From: CAVWTN01 sp963757945
Lineage (GTDB): Bacteria; Vulcanimicrobiota; Vulcanimicrobiia; Vulcanimicrobiales; Vulcanimicrobiaceae
Direction of reading: 5' to 3'
Assembly (NCBI GenBank): GCA_963757945.1
Contig: CAVWTN010000002.1
Location: 1,178,001 to 1,242,000, forward strand
Length of the DNA: 64,000 bases
Below, piece by piece: positions 17,403 through 26,672 of this stretch; position 1 is the first letter of the stretch, and the number at the start of each line of letters is the position of its first letter. The notes beneath the pieces are model-generated. The model was not told the DNA's origin, made no database searches, and saw only the letters and a list, made by a program, of their open reading frames with translations. The position numbers and the translations under genes were made by a program.

Positions 17403-19598
17403 GTGCCAGAAACCGTCTCGCTCGAGATCGGTGGCCGGACCCTCGTCTTCGAGACGGGTGAGCTTGCAAAGCAAGCCAATGGATCCGCCCTGGTCCGCTA
17501 CGGCGACCAAAACGTCGTGCTTGCGGCCGTCACCGCATCCGACAAACCCCGGGAAGGGATCGATTTCTTCCCGCTAACCTGCGATTTTGAAGAGAAGATG
17601 TACGCCGCGGGCAAAATCCCCGGCGGGTTCATCAAACGTGAAGGCCGCCCGTCGGAGCACGGCGTGCTCTCGGCGCGGCAGATCGACCGGCCGATCCGGC
17701 CGCTGTTCCCCGAAGGCTTCCGCAACGACGTGCAAATCATCACGACGGTGCTTTCGGTCGATTCGGAACTCGACGCCGACGTGCTGGCGGTCTGCGGCGC
17801 GGGCGCCGCGCTCGCTATCTCCGATATCCCGTTCGAGAAGACGGTCGCCGCCGTGCGCGTCGGCCGCGACGAGGCGGGCGCCTACATCGCGAATCCCACC
17901 ATGCCGCAGTACGTCACCGGAGGCCTCGACATCGTGGTCGCCGGCACGGCCGACGCGGTGATGATGGTCGAAGGCGGCGGCAACGAAATCTCCGAGGAAG
18001 AGTTCCTCGGCGCCGTCGCGTTCGCGCACGAAGAGATCAAGAAGATCGTCGCCGCGATCGACCAGCTCGCGAAGAAAGCCGGCAAGCCGAAGCGCGAATT
18101 CGAGGCCAAGCGCGCGGATTCGAAGCTCAAGGCCTGGGTCGAGAAGAACTTCAAGAAGGACGTCGCCGTCGCCATGCGCGTCAGCGAAAAGGGCGAGCGC
18201 AACGAAGCGTTCGCGAAACTGACGCGCGCCTCCGCGATCGCCCGCTGTAAAAAGGCCGACGACGAGATCAAAGCGCTGCTCGAAGATCCTGCGAACAAGG
18301 AATTCGAGAAGATCATCAAGGCGCTCGAGGAGGAAGAGCTTCGCGTGATGGTCGTGGACGAGAAGATTCGTCCCGACGGCCGCAAGCCCGACGAGATCCG
18401 CCCGATTTGGAGCAAAGTGCATTACGTGCCGCGCGTTCATGGATCGGGCGTTTTCACGCGCGGGCAGACGCAGGTCTTCACGGCTGCGACGCTCGGTTCG
18501 ATCTCGGACGAGCAGCGTCTCGACGGGATCATGGCGATCCCGAACAAGCGCTACATGCACTACTACAACTTCCCGCCGTATTCGACCGGCGAGACGAAGC
18601 CGATGCGCGCCCCCGGGCGTCGTGAAATCGGCCACGGCCACTTGGCGGAACGCGCGCTCGTGCCGGTGCTGCCGACCGAAGACGAGTTCCCCTACACGCT
18701 GCGCCTGATCAGCGAAGTGCTCGAATCCAACGGCAGTTCGTCGATGGCGTCGGTCTGCGGCTCGACGCTCGCGCTCATGGATGCGGGCGTACCGATCAAG
18801 AAGCACGTCGCGGGCGTCGCGATGGGCCTCGTGCTGCACGGCAAGAAGCATGCGATCCTGACGGATATCCAGGGCCTCGAAGACGCGCTCGGCGAGATGG
18901 ACTTCAAAGTCGCCGGCACCGTCGACGGGATCACGGCGATCCAGATGGACATCAAGGTCCAGGGCATCACGATCGACGTGATGCGCGAAGCGATGAAGGA
19001 AGCGAAGAAGTCGCGTCTGTTCATCATCGAGAAGCTCAAAGAGACGATCGCGGAGCCGCGTAAGGAACTTTCACCGTACGCGCCGCGCATGATCATGCTG
19101 CAGATCAACCCGGACAAGATCAAAGACGTGATCGGCCCCGGCGGCAAGATCATCAACAAGATCATCGCGGATACGGGCGTCAAGATCGACATCGAGAACG
19201 ACGGCCGCGTCTTCATCGCCTCGCCTGACGGCGAAGGCGCCGAGAAGGCCAAGAAGATGGTCGAAGCGCTCACCAAGGACGTCGAAGTGGGCCAGACCTA
19301 CGTGGGCACGGTCACCCGGCTCATGAACTTCGGCGCGTTCGTCGCCGTGATGCCCGGCAAAGAGGGGCTGGTTCACATCAGCCAACTCGCGCCCGGACAC
19401 GTCGAGAAGGTCGAAGACGTCGTCAAGATCGGCGACGAGATCGTGGTCAAGGTCGTCGAAGTCGACAGCCAAGGCCGCATCAATCTCTCGCGCAAGGCCG
19501 TCCTGGGCGGCCCCGGAGCCGACGACTACACGCCTCGCGGGCCGCGGCCCGGCGGCGATCGCGGCGGGCCCGGCAACGGCCGGCGCCGGCGGGAGTAG
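17403..19598 (+). CDS. pnp: Polyribonucleotide nucleotidyltransferase (PNPase)
   Basis: Phosphorolytic 3'-5' exoribonuclease of RNA turnover. GTG 17403, five bases after AGGAG, gives 731 residues. The order is RNase PH-like domain 1 (about 1-220), alpha-helical linker (220-310), catalytic RNase PH domain 2 (about 315-545, with DIQGLEDALGEMDFKVAG holding the catalytic acidic residues), KH (IKDVIGPGGKIINKI) and S1 (GTVTRLMNFGAFVAVMPG), then a Gly/Arg-rich tail. Pieces of the last third of this gene recur at 33.0 and 44.9 kb. Confidence 0.97.
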   Translation: MPETVSLEIGGRTLVFETGELAKQANGSALVRYGDQNVVLAAVTASDKPREGIDFFPLTCDFEEKMYAAGKIPGGFIKREGRPSEHGVLSARQIDRPIRPLFPEGFRNDVQIITTVLSVDSELDADVLAVCGAGAALAISDIPFEKTVAAVRVGRDEAGAYIANPTMPQYVTGGLDIVVAGTADAVMMVEGGGNEISEEEFLGAVAFAHEEIKKIVAAIDQLAKKAGKPKREFEAKRADSKLKAWVEKNFKKDVAVAMRVSEKGERNEAFAKLTRASAIARCKKADDEIKALLEDPANKEFEKIIKALEEEELRVMVVDEKIRPDGRKPDEIRPIWSKVHYVPRVHGSGVFTRGQTQVFTAATLGSISDEQRLDGIMAIPNKRYMHYYNFPPYSTGETKPMRAPGRREIGHGHLAERALVPVLPTEDEFPYTLRLISEVLESNGSSSMASVCGSTLALMDAGVPIKKHVAGVAMGLVLHGKKHAILTDIQGLEDALGEMDFKVAGTVDGITAIQMDIKVQGITIDVMREAMKEAKKSRLFIIEKLKETIAEPRKELSPYAPRMIMLQINPDKIKDVIGPGGKIINKIIADTGVKIDIENDGRVFIASPDGEGAEKAKKMVEALTKDVEVGQTYVGTVTRLMNFGAFVAVMPGKEGLVHISQLAPGHVEKVEDVVKIGDEIVVKVVEVDSQGRINLSRKAVLGGPGADDYTPRGPRPGGDRGGPGNGRRRRE

Positions 19599-19637
19599 GC
19601 TGACCGGCGCACGACATCGTGCCCGTTGAAATGCCGA
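19572..19637 (+). repeat. pnp 3'-end/wzx junction sequence, repeated at 33 kb
   Basis: The last codons of pnp and the first bases of the next gene match 33031-33095 at about four of five positions, including an identical stretch around GGCGGGAGTAGGCTGACCG. The second copy has no pnp gene in front of it, so this copy is the parent and the other a transplanted fragment. Confidence 0.7.
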
Positions 19638-20911
19638 CGGGCGCCGCGCGTACTACGCGCGGCGCCCGTGCCACGTTCGTCCAGCAAGGCTCGATCGTCT
19701 TCGGCTCGACGATCGTCGTCAATGTTTTCAATTATCTCTTTCACTTCGCGCTGAGCCGCAAGCTCGGCGTCGTCGATTACGGCGCGCTGCAGTCGATGAT
19801 CGCGCTGCTGATGATCGTGCTGATTCCGACGGCGATCGCGGCGACGATCATCGCCAAATACACGGCCGAGTTCGATCTGGCGGGCGACGAGCGCGCGAAC
19901 GGCGCGCTTTCGCGGTACGTCGTCCGAACCTCGCTGATCGCGGGCGGCGCGGCGGCGCTGATCTCGCTCGCGTGCACGGCCGTGCTCGGTGCGTATTTGC
20001 AGATCTCGGACCCGGTGCCGATCCTCGCGTTCGCGCTGCTGGTCGGGACGAACATCATCACGCCTTTGCTGCGTGCGGTGTTGCAGGGCAGGCAGGCATT
20101 CGTCTCGTTCTCGATCTCCAACGTCATCGAGGCGCTCGCGAAGGCGCTGCTAGGGGTGGGCTTCGTCCTGCTCGGGTTCGGCCTCGGCGGGGCGATCGTC
20201 GGCTACACGATCGGCACGGCGGCCTCGGTGATCTACACGCTCGTCGTGGTGCGGCGGCGCTTCAGTCCGCCCGGCGACGGCGCGGTGCGTTTCGACCGCG
20301 CGCGCTTGTACGAGACGGCCGCGGGCGCCGCGGCCTCCAGCGGGGCGATCACGATCCTCGCGTACGCCGACGTCTTGCTCGTGAAGCACTTCTTCATCCC
20401 CGAGACGGCGGGGCTGTTCGGCGTGGTCTCGCTGATCGGCAAGATGATCTTCCTGGGCATCGCGTTCGTGCCCGTCGTCATCTTGCCGAAGGCGACCGAA
20501 GTCGCCATGCAAGGGCGCAATCCCGGGCCGCTGCTGCTTCAGGCGGGTGCGATCATGGCCGCGGTCGCGGCCGTCGCGCTGGGCTGCGTCTATTTCTTCG
20601 GTCCGGCGATCGTCGCGATCGTCTCGGGCGGCGCGTACCTCGCCGCGGGCCGCTATCTCTTCGCCTACACGGCGGCGATGTCGCTGCTCTCCGCGGCGCA
20701 AATCGTCATCATGTTCAAGGTCGGGCTGCACCGCTTCGACTTCGTGGCGTCGACGCTGCTCGTGGTCGCGGGCGAAGTTACGGGCATATCGCTCTTTCAC
20801 GACTCGCTTCAGCAAGTCGTGACGATCGTGCTCGCCGGTCACGCGCTCGCCTTCCTCGGCTCGCTCTATCGCTTGACGGCGCCGGCGCCTGCGCGCGACG
20901 GCGTAGTCTAA
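19619..20911 (+). CDS. Polysaccharide flippase (MOP/Wzx-like)
   Basis: 430-residue multi-spanning membrane protein (about 12 hydrophobic helices) of the Polysacc_synt/MATE-like flippase group that moves lipid-linked glycan units across the inner membrane. The N-terminal segment FNYLFHFALSRKLGVVDYG and the LPTAIAATIIAKYTAEF-type region recur in a second flippase at 56.8-58.1 kb, so the two are paralogues. The start is GTG 19619 or ATG 19631. A perfect 14-bp inverted repeat lies inside the first codons. The gene's 3' end is duplicated at 22.9 kb. Confidence 0.82.
   Translation: MPVEMPTGAARTTRGARATFVQQGSIVFGSTIVVNVFNYLFHFALSRKLGVVDYGALQSMIALLMIVLIPTAIAATIIAKYTAEFDLAGDERANGALSRYVVRTSLIAGGAAALISLACTAVLGAYLQISDPVPILAFALLVGTNIITPLLRAVLQGRQAFVSFSISNVIEALAKALLGVGFVLLGFGLGGAIVGYTIGTAASVIYTLVVVRRRFSPPGDGAVRFDRARLYETAAGAAASSGAITILAYADVLLVKHFFIPETAGLFGVVSLIGKMIFLGIAFVPVVILPKATEVAMQGRNPGPLLLQAGAIMAAVAAVALGCVYFFGPAIVAIVSGGAYLAAGRYLFAYTAAMSLLSAAQIVIMFKVGLHRFDFVASTLLVVAGEVTGISLFHDSLQQVVTIVLAGHALAFLGSLYRLTAPAPARDGVV
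19639..19667 (+). other. Perfect 14-bp hairpin inside the flippase 5' end
   Basis: GGGCGCCGCGCGTA, one base, then its exact complement. It lies 40 bases after the pnp stop and 8 codons into the annotated flippase. It could end or pause pnp transcription or hinder flippase translation. There is no T-run after it. Confidence 0.55.
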
Positions 20912-20985
20912 CCGCCGCTCGCGCCGCCGGTCGCGCTAAAACGGCCTGCCCGCAGGCACGACGAAGGCCGCATCCCGCGCAGGCA
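20829..20985. repeat. Convergent-end repeat, left copy (flippase 3' end + acyltransferase 3' end)
   Basis: Contains the last codons of the flippase and the last codons of the acyltransferase on the other strand. It matches 22898-23034 with short gaps: the CGCTCGCC..GTCACGCGCT segment, TCTATCGC, GCGCGCGACGGCG, GTCTAA, CGCCGCTC and CGCTAA..ACGG are shared. The two copies bracket the acyltransferase gene as direct repeats. Confidence 0.7.
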
Positions 20986-22915
20986 ACGGCTGAATCGTCT
21001 TGTCGATGAATCCGGCATGAGCGTCCACCCAGTCTTGGTTAAAATGCGAAGTGTCCGTAAATATCGGGACGCCGTCGTGGGAAACCCATCGGCATTTTCG
21101 GGCATCGCACAGAATTGAAAATGGATCGACGACGTCGGCCCCGGCCTCGGCTGCAAGTCGTAGCAGCGAAAGCCGCAGCCGCTCTTGCCTATCATCAAGG
21201 CTGACGTACGGGTCGGCCAGCAAGGGCCGAAACCTCGCTAGCCTCGCTATATGGTTATGCGGGTCGAAGCCATCGCTGACCGGATTTCCTAGCAAAAGAA
21301 AGACACGCTTATGTTGCGCCTTCAGTCCTTTCAGGAGTTTCCCAAGATCGGCAAGTGTCTTTTCGCGTCCTAACTCGCTGTTTAGCGAAATGCGTTGCTG
21401 CCCATCCGCGTAATAGAATCCGTCGAATAGGAAATACCAATTCCAGCTTCCGCCAATGACGACGGTCGATACGCGTTGGTCTTTAGCCCGTCGAAGGCCG
21501 TCAGCGAGCACTTGCTTGCAGTTCCGCCTCGTCCGATCGTCGGTGTACACGGCCTCGATCGGAATGCAGCCGCCTCCGACTGCGAAGATCGCCCCATTCA
21601 GCTTCTGGTTCCTTTGCGCGGCGGAAATTCTCTCTGCATATTGGGCGACCTGGGAATCACCGATGAATAGGCTAAGCCGTTCTCTCCCCGGGTGAAGTGG
21701 CCAAATGCCGACGGCGTTCGCGTCGTGTTCGACGGGCTGGGTTTCGAGAAAGTCGAACTCGCCTCTCGGAGCCACTTGTCCGATGTCGAGACGCGGCCTC
21801 CACGCGCCCGAAAACATCAGAAACCCGCAGATGGGAAGCAATGAAAGCGCTCCAGCCAGATAAAGCGGAACGTGCGGGAGTTGCCGTCCTCTTCTGATCG
21901 GGAACTCGATGAGGCGATACGTGAGGACGGCGGCTATGATTGCAGTGACGACAAGCAGCGCCTTGTCGAGACCGGGCAAGAGCGGGTTAATGGTGTATCC
22001 GAACGAGAGTAGAGGCCAATGCCACAGGTAGAGCGGATAGCTTATCAGGCCCGCCGACACGAGCAGTTTGTTTGAGAGAAGCTTCTCATTGATATAGGCT
22101 TTCGGCCCCGCAGATATGACAAGAGCGGTGCCGAGAGCTGGCAGCAGCGCCCACCATCCTGGGAAACTGAGCTTCTCGTGGATCAGGAAAACGCTCAGCA
22201 CGATCAACACTATGCCTGTCAGCCCTTGCAGGTTTTTGTTCTGCCGCAACAGATCAGGCCGATTCAGGGAGATATGGGCGAGAAAGCCGCCTATCATCAG
22301 TTCCCAGAATCTGGTGATCGGGAGATAGTAGTCGGCGAATGGATCGATGCGAGCTGCAAGCACGTTCGCGGAGAACGACAACGCCGCAATGATGGCCGTA
22401 ATGATGGGGACACTAAGTTTTCGCTTCCATCCCCAAGCCAACAGCAAGGGCCAGAAGATATAGAACTGCTCCTCAATGGCCAAGCTCCAAAGGTGGAGCA
22501 TGGGCTTCGCTTGGGCGCTGGTGTCGAAATAGCCGCCCTCCTTCCATAGAACGAAATTCTCTACAAACAGGGCGGAAGAGATCAGGTGTTTACCCAGACT
22601 GGCGTACTCATCTGGAACAAGAATGAGCCAACCGATAGCAAGGCTCGCCGCCATAACGAGGATCAGAGCCGGGAATATTCGTCGTATGCGGCGGTCATAG
22701 AACCGGGATAAGCTGAATCGTTCCTTTTCCAGATCGCCGAGAATGAGTGACGATATAAGAAAGCCCGATATGACAAAAAAGACGTCGACACCGACAAAGC
22801 CGCCCACCACGTTTTCGGGGAACGCGTGAAAACCGATAACGGCGAAAACGGCGATCGCTCGCAGGCCGTCAATGTCGGGACGATACTTAGGCTGACGACC
22901 GCGCTCGCCCGTCAC
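20936..22915 (-). CDS. Acyltransferase-3 / SGNH two-domain membrane protein, copy 1
   Basis: OafA/YrhL-type O-acetyltransferase. About ten membrane helices (residues 20-370) contain YRPDIDGLRAIAVFAVIGFH and HLWSLAIEEQFYIFWPL; a periplasmic SGNH domain follows with FIGDSQVAQYAERI (Ser block) and DTSHFNQDW (Asp/His block). GTG 22915 is chosen because sequence upstream is duplicated flippase/GT2 tail; ATG 23020 is the longer alternative. It is about three-quarters identical to the protein at 42.7-44.7 kb, but its last 14 residues (ARDAAFVVPAGRPF) resemble the end of the neighbouring GT2 instead. It probably acetylates the surface glycan. Confidence 0.9.
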   Translation of the reverse strand: MTGERGRQPKYRPDIDGLRAIAVFAVIGFHAFPENVVGGFVGVDVFFVISGFLISSLILGDLEKERFSLSRFYDRRIRRIFPALILVMAASLAIGWLILVPDEYASLGKHLISSALFVENFVLWKEGGYFDTSAQAKPMLHLWSLAIEEQFYIFWPLLLAWGWKRKLSVPIITAIIAALSFSANVLAARIDPFADYYLPITRFWELMIGGFLAHISLNRPDLLRQNKNLQGLTGIVLIVLSVFLIHEKLSFPGWWALLPALGTALVISAGPKAYINEKLLSNKLLVSAGLISYPLYLWHWPLLSFGYTINPLLPGLDKALLVVTAIIAAVLTYRLIEFPIRRGRQLPHVPLYLAGALSLLPICGFLMFSGAWRPRLDIGQVAPRGEFDFLETQPVEHDANAVGIWPLHPGRERLSLFIGDSQVAQYAERISAAQRNQKLNGAIFAVGGGCIPIEAVYTDDRTRRNCKQVLADGLRRAKDQRVSTVVIGGSWNWYFLFDGFYYADGQQRISLNSELGREKTLADLGKLLKGLKAQHKRVFLLLGNPVSDGFDPHNHIARLARFRPLLADPYVSLDDRQERLRLSLLRLAAEAGADVVDPFSILCDARKCRWVSHDGVPIFTDTSHFNQDWVDAHAGFIDKTIQPLPARDAAFVVPAGRPF

Positions 22916-23034
22916 GCGCTTGCCTTCCTCCGGCCGCTCTATCGCCTGATTGCGCGCGACGGCGAGGTCTAACCCGCCGCTCACGCTAAGACGGTATGCC
23001 GGCAGCCACGGCCTCGTCATCCGGATCCCGCGCG
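22898..23034. repeat. Convergent-end repeat, right copy
   Basis: Second copy of the flippase 3' end, without a flippase gene in front of it, followed directly by the real GT2 3' end. Compared with the left copy it has small deletions. It marks the right border of the inserted acyltransferase block. Confidence 0.7.
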
Positions 23035-23999
23035 AAGAGCGATGGGCGCAGGCTCGGGAACTCGAAGCCGTGCTCGGCGCTCACGACGAATGACGGCCGG
23101 TGCCGAACCTCTTCGTAGATCATGCCGACGTACTCGCTGATGATCCCCAGAAACAAGAACAGCAGACCGAAGAGCAGCAGGATCAGCGCGACGATCGTGC
23201 CGTAGCCGGCGAAGGGGACGCCGAAGAAGATCCAGTCGACGGCAAGGACGACGATCGACGTGAACGAGATCGCCGATAATCCCAAGCCGAAGAACGGGAT
23301 CACCTTGAGCGGCGCGATGGAACTGGCCTTGATTCCGTCCAAAGCGAAGCGCACGTTGCGAAAGAAGGCGTAGGTCGATTTCCCGCCGTGCCGAGGCGGC
23401 CGTTCGTGCTCGACGCCGACCGAACGGAAGCCAAGCCAGCTCCACATCGTGCGCATCATCCGATGGCCTTCGTGCAGAGAATTCAGCGCCTCGTATGCAC
23501 GGCGATCGACCAAGCGGAAGTCGCTCACGTTTTGAGGCACGGGATACTCGTTGAGCTTGCCGAGCAGCCAGTAGAACGCGCGCGTCGCGATGCGCCGCAC
23601 GATGCCCTCGTCTTGGCGTTGCGTGATGATGCCGTAGACGTTCTCGTATCCGGCTTCCCAATGCTCGATGAACTGCGGGATGACTTCCGGCGGATCTTGC
23701 AGATCGGCGCACATGATGACTGCGGCATCGCCCGTTGCGCGCCGCAGGCCTCCGGTCACCGCGCCTTCCGCGCCAAAATTGCGCGAGAGCCGAAGGATCT
23801 TGAAGCGCTTGTCCCGTTCGCGGATCGCTAGCAGCTTCTGATACGTATCGTCGACGGAGCCGTTCTCAACGATGATCGCTTCGAATTCGTAGCGTCCGGC
23901 CAGCGGCGCAAAGACCGCCTGCAGCCGGCGAGCGAGTTCATCGACGCACTCGGACTCGTTGTAGGCGGGGACGACGATGGAGATCGTTCGAAGCACCAC
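22986..23999 (-). CDS. Membrane-anchored glycosyltransferase family 2 (GtrB/ArnC-like)
   Basis: 337 residues. The N-terminal GT-A domain has ISIVVPAYNES, IIVENGSVDDT and CADLQDPPEVI (DXD-like region). Two membrane helices near the C-terminus (about 245-305) and the HGGKSTYAFFR motif are typical of enzymes that load a sugar onto undecaprenyl phosphate. The start is GTG 23999. It lies 24 bases after the TPP enzyme on the same strand and probably belongs to the same transcript. The transferred sugar is unknown. Confidence 0.88.
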   Translation of the reverse strand: MVLRTISIVVPAYNESECVDELARRLQAVFAPLAGRYEFEAIIVENGSVDDTYQKLLAIRERDKRFKILRLSRNFGAEGAVTGGLRRATGDAAVIMCADLQDPPEVIPQFIEHWEAGYENVYGIITQRQDEGIVRRIATRAFYWLLGKLNEYPVPQNVSDFRLVDRRAYEALNSLHEGHRMMRTMWSWLGFRSVGVEHERPPRHGGKSTYAFFRNVRFALDGIKASSIAPLKVIPFFGLGLSAISFTSIVVLAVDWIFFGVPFAGYGTIVALILLLFGLLFLFLGIISEYVGMIYEEVRHRPSFVVSAEHGFEFPSLRPSLFARDPDDEAVAAGIPS

Positions 24000-24023
24000 T
24001 CAAAACCATCACTCGGCTTGATG

Positions 24024-25883
24024 TCATCCGCGCGCCGCCGGTTCGCGAAGGTTCAAATAGCGGAGCACGTCAGCACTTATATCGGCCGGAAGGTCGGGCG
24101 ACATAAGATGCAGGGGCGAGGACTCCATCGAGCCGCTGCTCGTGAGCCGGCTCGTGATTTTGGGGAAGTACGTCTGTTCGGGATCGACCGGGACGACGAA
24201 CGCTCGCGGCTCCTCGTCGCCGAACTGCTCCAAGAACGCGGCGTCCGCATCCCAGCCTTCCCCTAAGACCAGAGCGGAGATGCCGTACGCCGCGAACAGC
24301 TTTTCCCAATCGGGGAAACCGAGGCCCGTCCGCACGTCGCAGCCGACGTATTGCCCGCCGAAGTAGTTGCGCTGGGTCATGCGGATCGAGGCGTAGCCCT
24401 CGTTGCAGACCAGGAACATCTTTAGGGGCAAGCGGTTGACGGCGACCGTGCCGAGCTCTTGTAGGTTTTGGGCGAAGCCGCCGTCGCCCTCGCACAGGAT
24501 CGTCCGGCGCCCCGGCCGGGCGAGCGCTGCGCCGATCGCGCCCGAGAGGCCGTAGCCCATCGACGCGAGGCCCTTGTCCGAAACGACGAACTGGCCGAAG
24601 CGCTGTTCGAACGCTTGCATTGCCGCCGTATACGCGCCGCCGCTGCTGCACGGCACGATGAGGTCCTCTGCCGTGCAAAGCCCGGAGAGCGAGAGCATGA
24701 CCTCATAGGGGTCGAGGAAGCCCGACGCGTGCCGGTTCTCGGGATCCGCCGAGGGAAGGCGCTCGCGAACGTGGCGCCCGAACGCCAGCCACTCCTCGTG
24801 CCCGCCCAAATCGTGGGCGAGCAAGCTCTCGAGAAACGCATCCGCGTCCCCCAGGACCGGGACGTCGACCTTGGGGTGCCCCTTCGCCAGCTCGGCGGGG
24901 TCGATCTCGACTTGCACGACCCTGGCGAGCGGCGCGAAGGCAGCGTGGTTGAAGCCCGTCTGCTGCAGGCCCAGCCGCGTTCCGATGGCGACAATGAGAT
25001 CCGCTTGCTGAATCAGGACGTTCGCGGCGCGCTGGCCCCAGGTGTTCGGCCGGCCGAAGTAGTTCCGATCGCGAGCGTCGACGCGGTCGAGCCCGTTCCA
25101 TGTCGTCATCACTCCGACGCTCGCCGCGCTCAGCCGCGGCCTGACGCTGCGGGCAGTCTCGCGCGACACGCCGCCGCCGAGCAGCAACACGGGGCGTTGC
25201 GCCGACCGGATCGATTCCGCGACGCCTGCGGCCGCCGCACGCGCCTGCGCGACGACTTCCGCGGAGACGCGCGGCGCGGCGGGCGCGGGCGTATCGAGCG
25301 CCGCCGCATCGACGGGGGCGGCTTGAACGTCCAAACAAAACTCGAGAAACACGGGGCCTTTGCGTCCGGTGCGGCCGCGCTCGACCCATCGAGCGAAATT
25401 TGCACGGTCCACCGGGCGTTCAAGCCGTTCGGCGGCGACGCAGATCGGCCGAGCGATTGATATGCCGTCGATTTCTTGGATGCCGCGTTGGCGAAGCTCG
25501 GGACCAGCGAGGTCCGTGGACTTCACTTGACCGCCGAGCACGAGCAGTTCGCGGCTTTCGAGATATGCGCCGGCGAGCGCGGTGACGATGTTCGTCAAGC
25601 CCGGCCCTGCCGTGACCAAAGCAAATGCGCGCTCGCCGCCGGCGCCTCGAATCTCGTTGAAGAACTCCGCCGCCACGCCTGCACCGACTTCATGGACGAA
25701 CGGCACGCACGTCATCCGCGTGCGCACCGCGTCGAGCAGATGCATGATGTTGCCCCCGGCAACAAAGAAGCAATGCGTGTAGCCGAGGTCGCGCAGCCAA
25801 TCCACAACCACGACGGCGTATTTTTGATGGCCCGACACTCGTGGCGCGTTCTGCGGGTCCAGGCCCGATTCCCTTGGTTGCAC
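24024..25883 (-). CDS. Thiamine-diphosphate-dependent enzyme (acetolactate synthase-like)
   Basis: 619-residue TPP enzyme with the three-domain ALS layout: PYR domain with FVHEVGAGVAAEFF (activating Glu) and LVTAGPGLTNIVTALAGAY, a central domain with LLLGGGVSR, and a C-terminal PP domain with the TPP motif GDGGFAQN ending at VCNEGY. The start is GTG 25883. No regulatory subunit and no branched-chain amino acid genes are nearby. Beside rfbFGH it recalls YerE, the ALS-like enzyme that adds a two-carbon branch to a CDP-3,6-dideoxy-4-ketohexose for yersiniose. That role is inference. Confidence 0.85.
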   Translation of the reverse strand: MQPRESGLDPQNAPRVSGHQKYAVVVVDWLRDLGYTHCFFVAGGNIMHLLDAVRTRMTCVPFVHEVGAGVAAEFFNEIRGAGGERAFALVTAGPGLTNIVTALAGAYLESRELLVLGGQVKSTDLAGPELRQRGIQEIDGISIARPICVAAERLERPVDRANFARWVERGRTGRKGPVFLEFCLDVQAAPVDAAALDTPAPAAPRVSAEVVAQARAAAAGVAESIRSAQRPVLLLGGGVSRETARSVRPRLSAASVGVMTTWNGLDRVDARDRNYFGRPNTWGQRAANVLIQQADLIVAIGTRLGLQQTGFNHAAFAPLARVVQVEIDPAELAKGHPKVDVPVLGDADAFLESLLAHDLGGHEEWLAFGRHVRERLPSADPENRHASGFLDPYEVMLSLSGLCTAEDLIVPCSSGGAYTAAMQAFEQRFGQFVVSDKGLASMGYGLSGAIGAALARPGRRTILCEGDGGFAQNLQELGTVAVNRLPLKMFLVCNEGYASIRMTQRNYFGGQYVGCDVRTGLGFPDWEKLFAAYGISALVLGEGWDADAAFLEQFGDEEPRAFVVPVDPEQTYFPKITSRLTSSGSMESSPLHLMSPDLPADISADVLRYLNLREPAARG

Positions 25884-25997
25884 TTGCCACTACGTTGTCG
25901 GAAAATCACTCGTAAGTGACGATATCGTTAGTGAAGATCGAGGCAATGGTTCGCAAACCGAGAAACAGCCAGGCAAACGGGGCGAGGGGAGCGTTGC

Positions 25998-26672
25998 GTG
26001 GGAGACAATCGGACCGTTCTCATCACCGGGGCGGCCCGCGGAATCGGGCTTGCAATCGCGGAGCACTATCGTGCTTCCGGCTGGCGCGTGCTCGCGCCGG
26101 GACGCGCGGAGCTCGAGCTTTCCGACCCTGCCTCGATCGCACGATACGCAAGTGATCCGGAGCACATCGCGGTCGACGCGCTCATCAACAACGCCGGCGT
26201 GAATCCGATCCTTGCGATCGCGGATCTCGACCAGCGGACGTTCGAAGGGACGCTGGCGGTCAACGTCACGGCGCCCCTGCTCCTGCTGAAGGCCGTCACG
26301 CCGCACATGGTGCGTCGCGGATGGGGCCGCATCGTCAGTGTCAGCTCGATCTATAGCCTGATCGGCCGCGACGGCCGCGCTGCGTATTCCAGCTCGAAGG
26401 CCGCGCTCAACGCGCTCACGCGGGCTGTCGCGATCGAGTATGGTCCAAGCAACATTCTCGTGAACGCCGTCCTGCCGGGGTTCGTCGAAACCGACCTGAC
26501 GCGCGCGAACAACACGAGCGCGCAGATCGCGGAACTTGCCGCCGGGGTTCCGCTTGGCCGGCTCGCCGATCCCGTCGAGATTGCGCCGCTCGTCTACTTC
26601 CTTGGGAGCGAGCAAAACACGTACATCAACGGGCAGACCGTCGTGATCGACGGAGGCTTTACGTGCAAGTGA
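25998..26672 (+). CDS. SDR family oxidoreductase (FabG-like)
   Basis: 224-residue classical short-chain dehydrogenase: TGAARGIG cofactor motif, NNAGVNP, SVSSIYS and the catalytic YSSSK, ending in the usual GGFT tail. The start is GTG 25998. It is divergent from the TPP enzyme and translationally coupled (GTGA) to the cyclase gene, so it probably reduces or oxidises an intermediate of the same sugar or cyclitol pathway. The substrate is unknown. Confidence 0.88.
   Translation: MGDNRTVLITGAARGIGLAIAEHYRASGWRVLAPGRAELELSDPASIARYASDPEHIAVDALINNAGVNPILAIADLDQRTFEGTLAVNVTAPLLLLKAVTPHMVRRGWGRIVSVSSIYSLIGRDGRAAYSSSKAALNALTRAVAIEYGPSNILVNAVLPGFVETDLTRANNTSAQIAELAAGVPLGRLADPVEIAPLVYFLGSEQNTYINGQTVVIDGGFTCK

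Noticed and set aside
20936..23020. ATG 23020 as start of acyltransferase copy 1
   Set aside because: The extra 35 residues come from duplicated flippase/GT2 ends on the opposite strand and are absent from copy 2.
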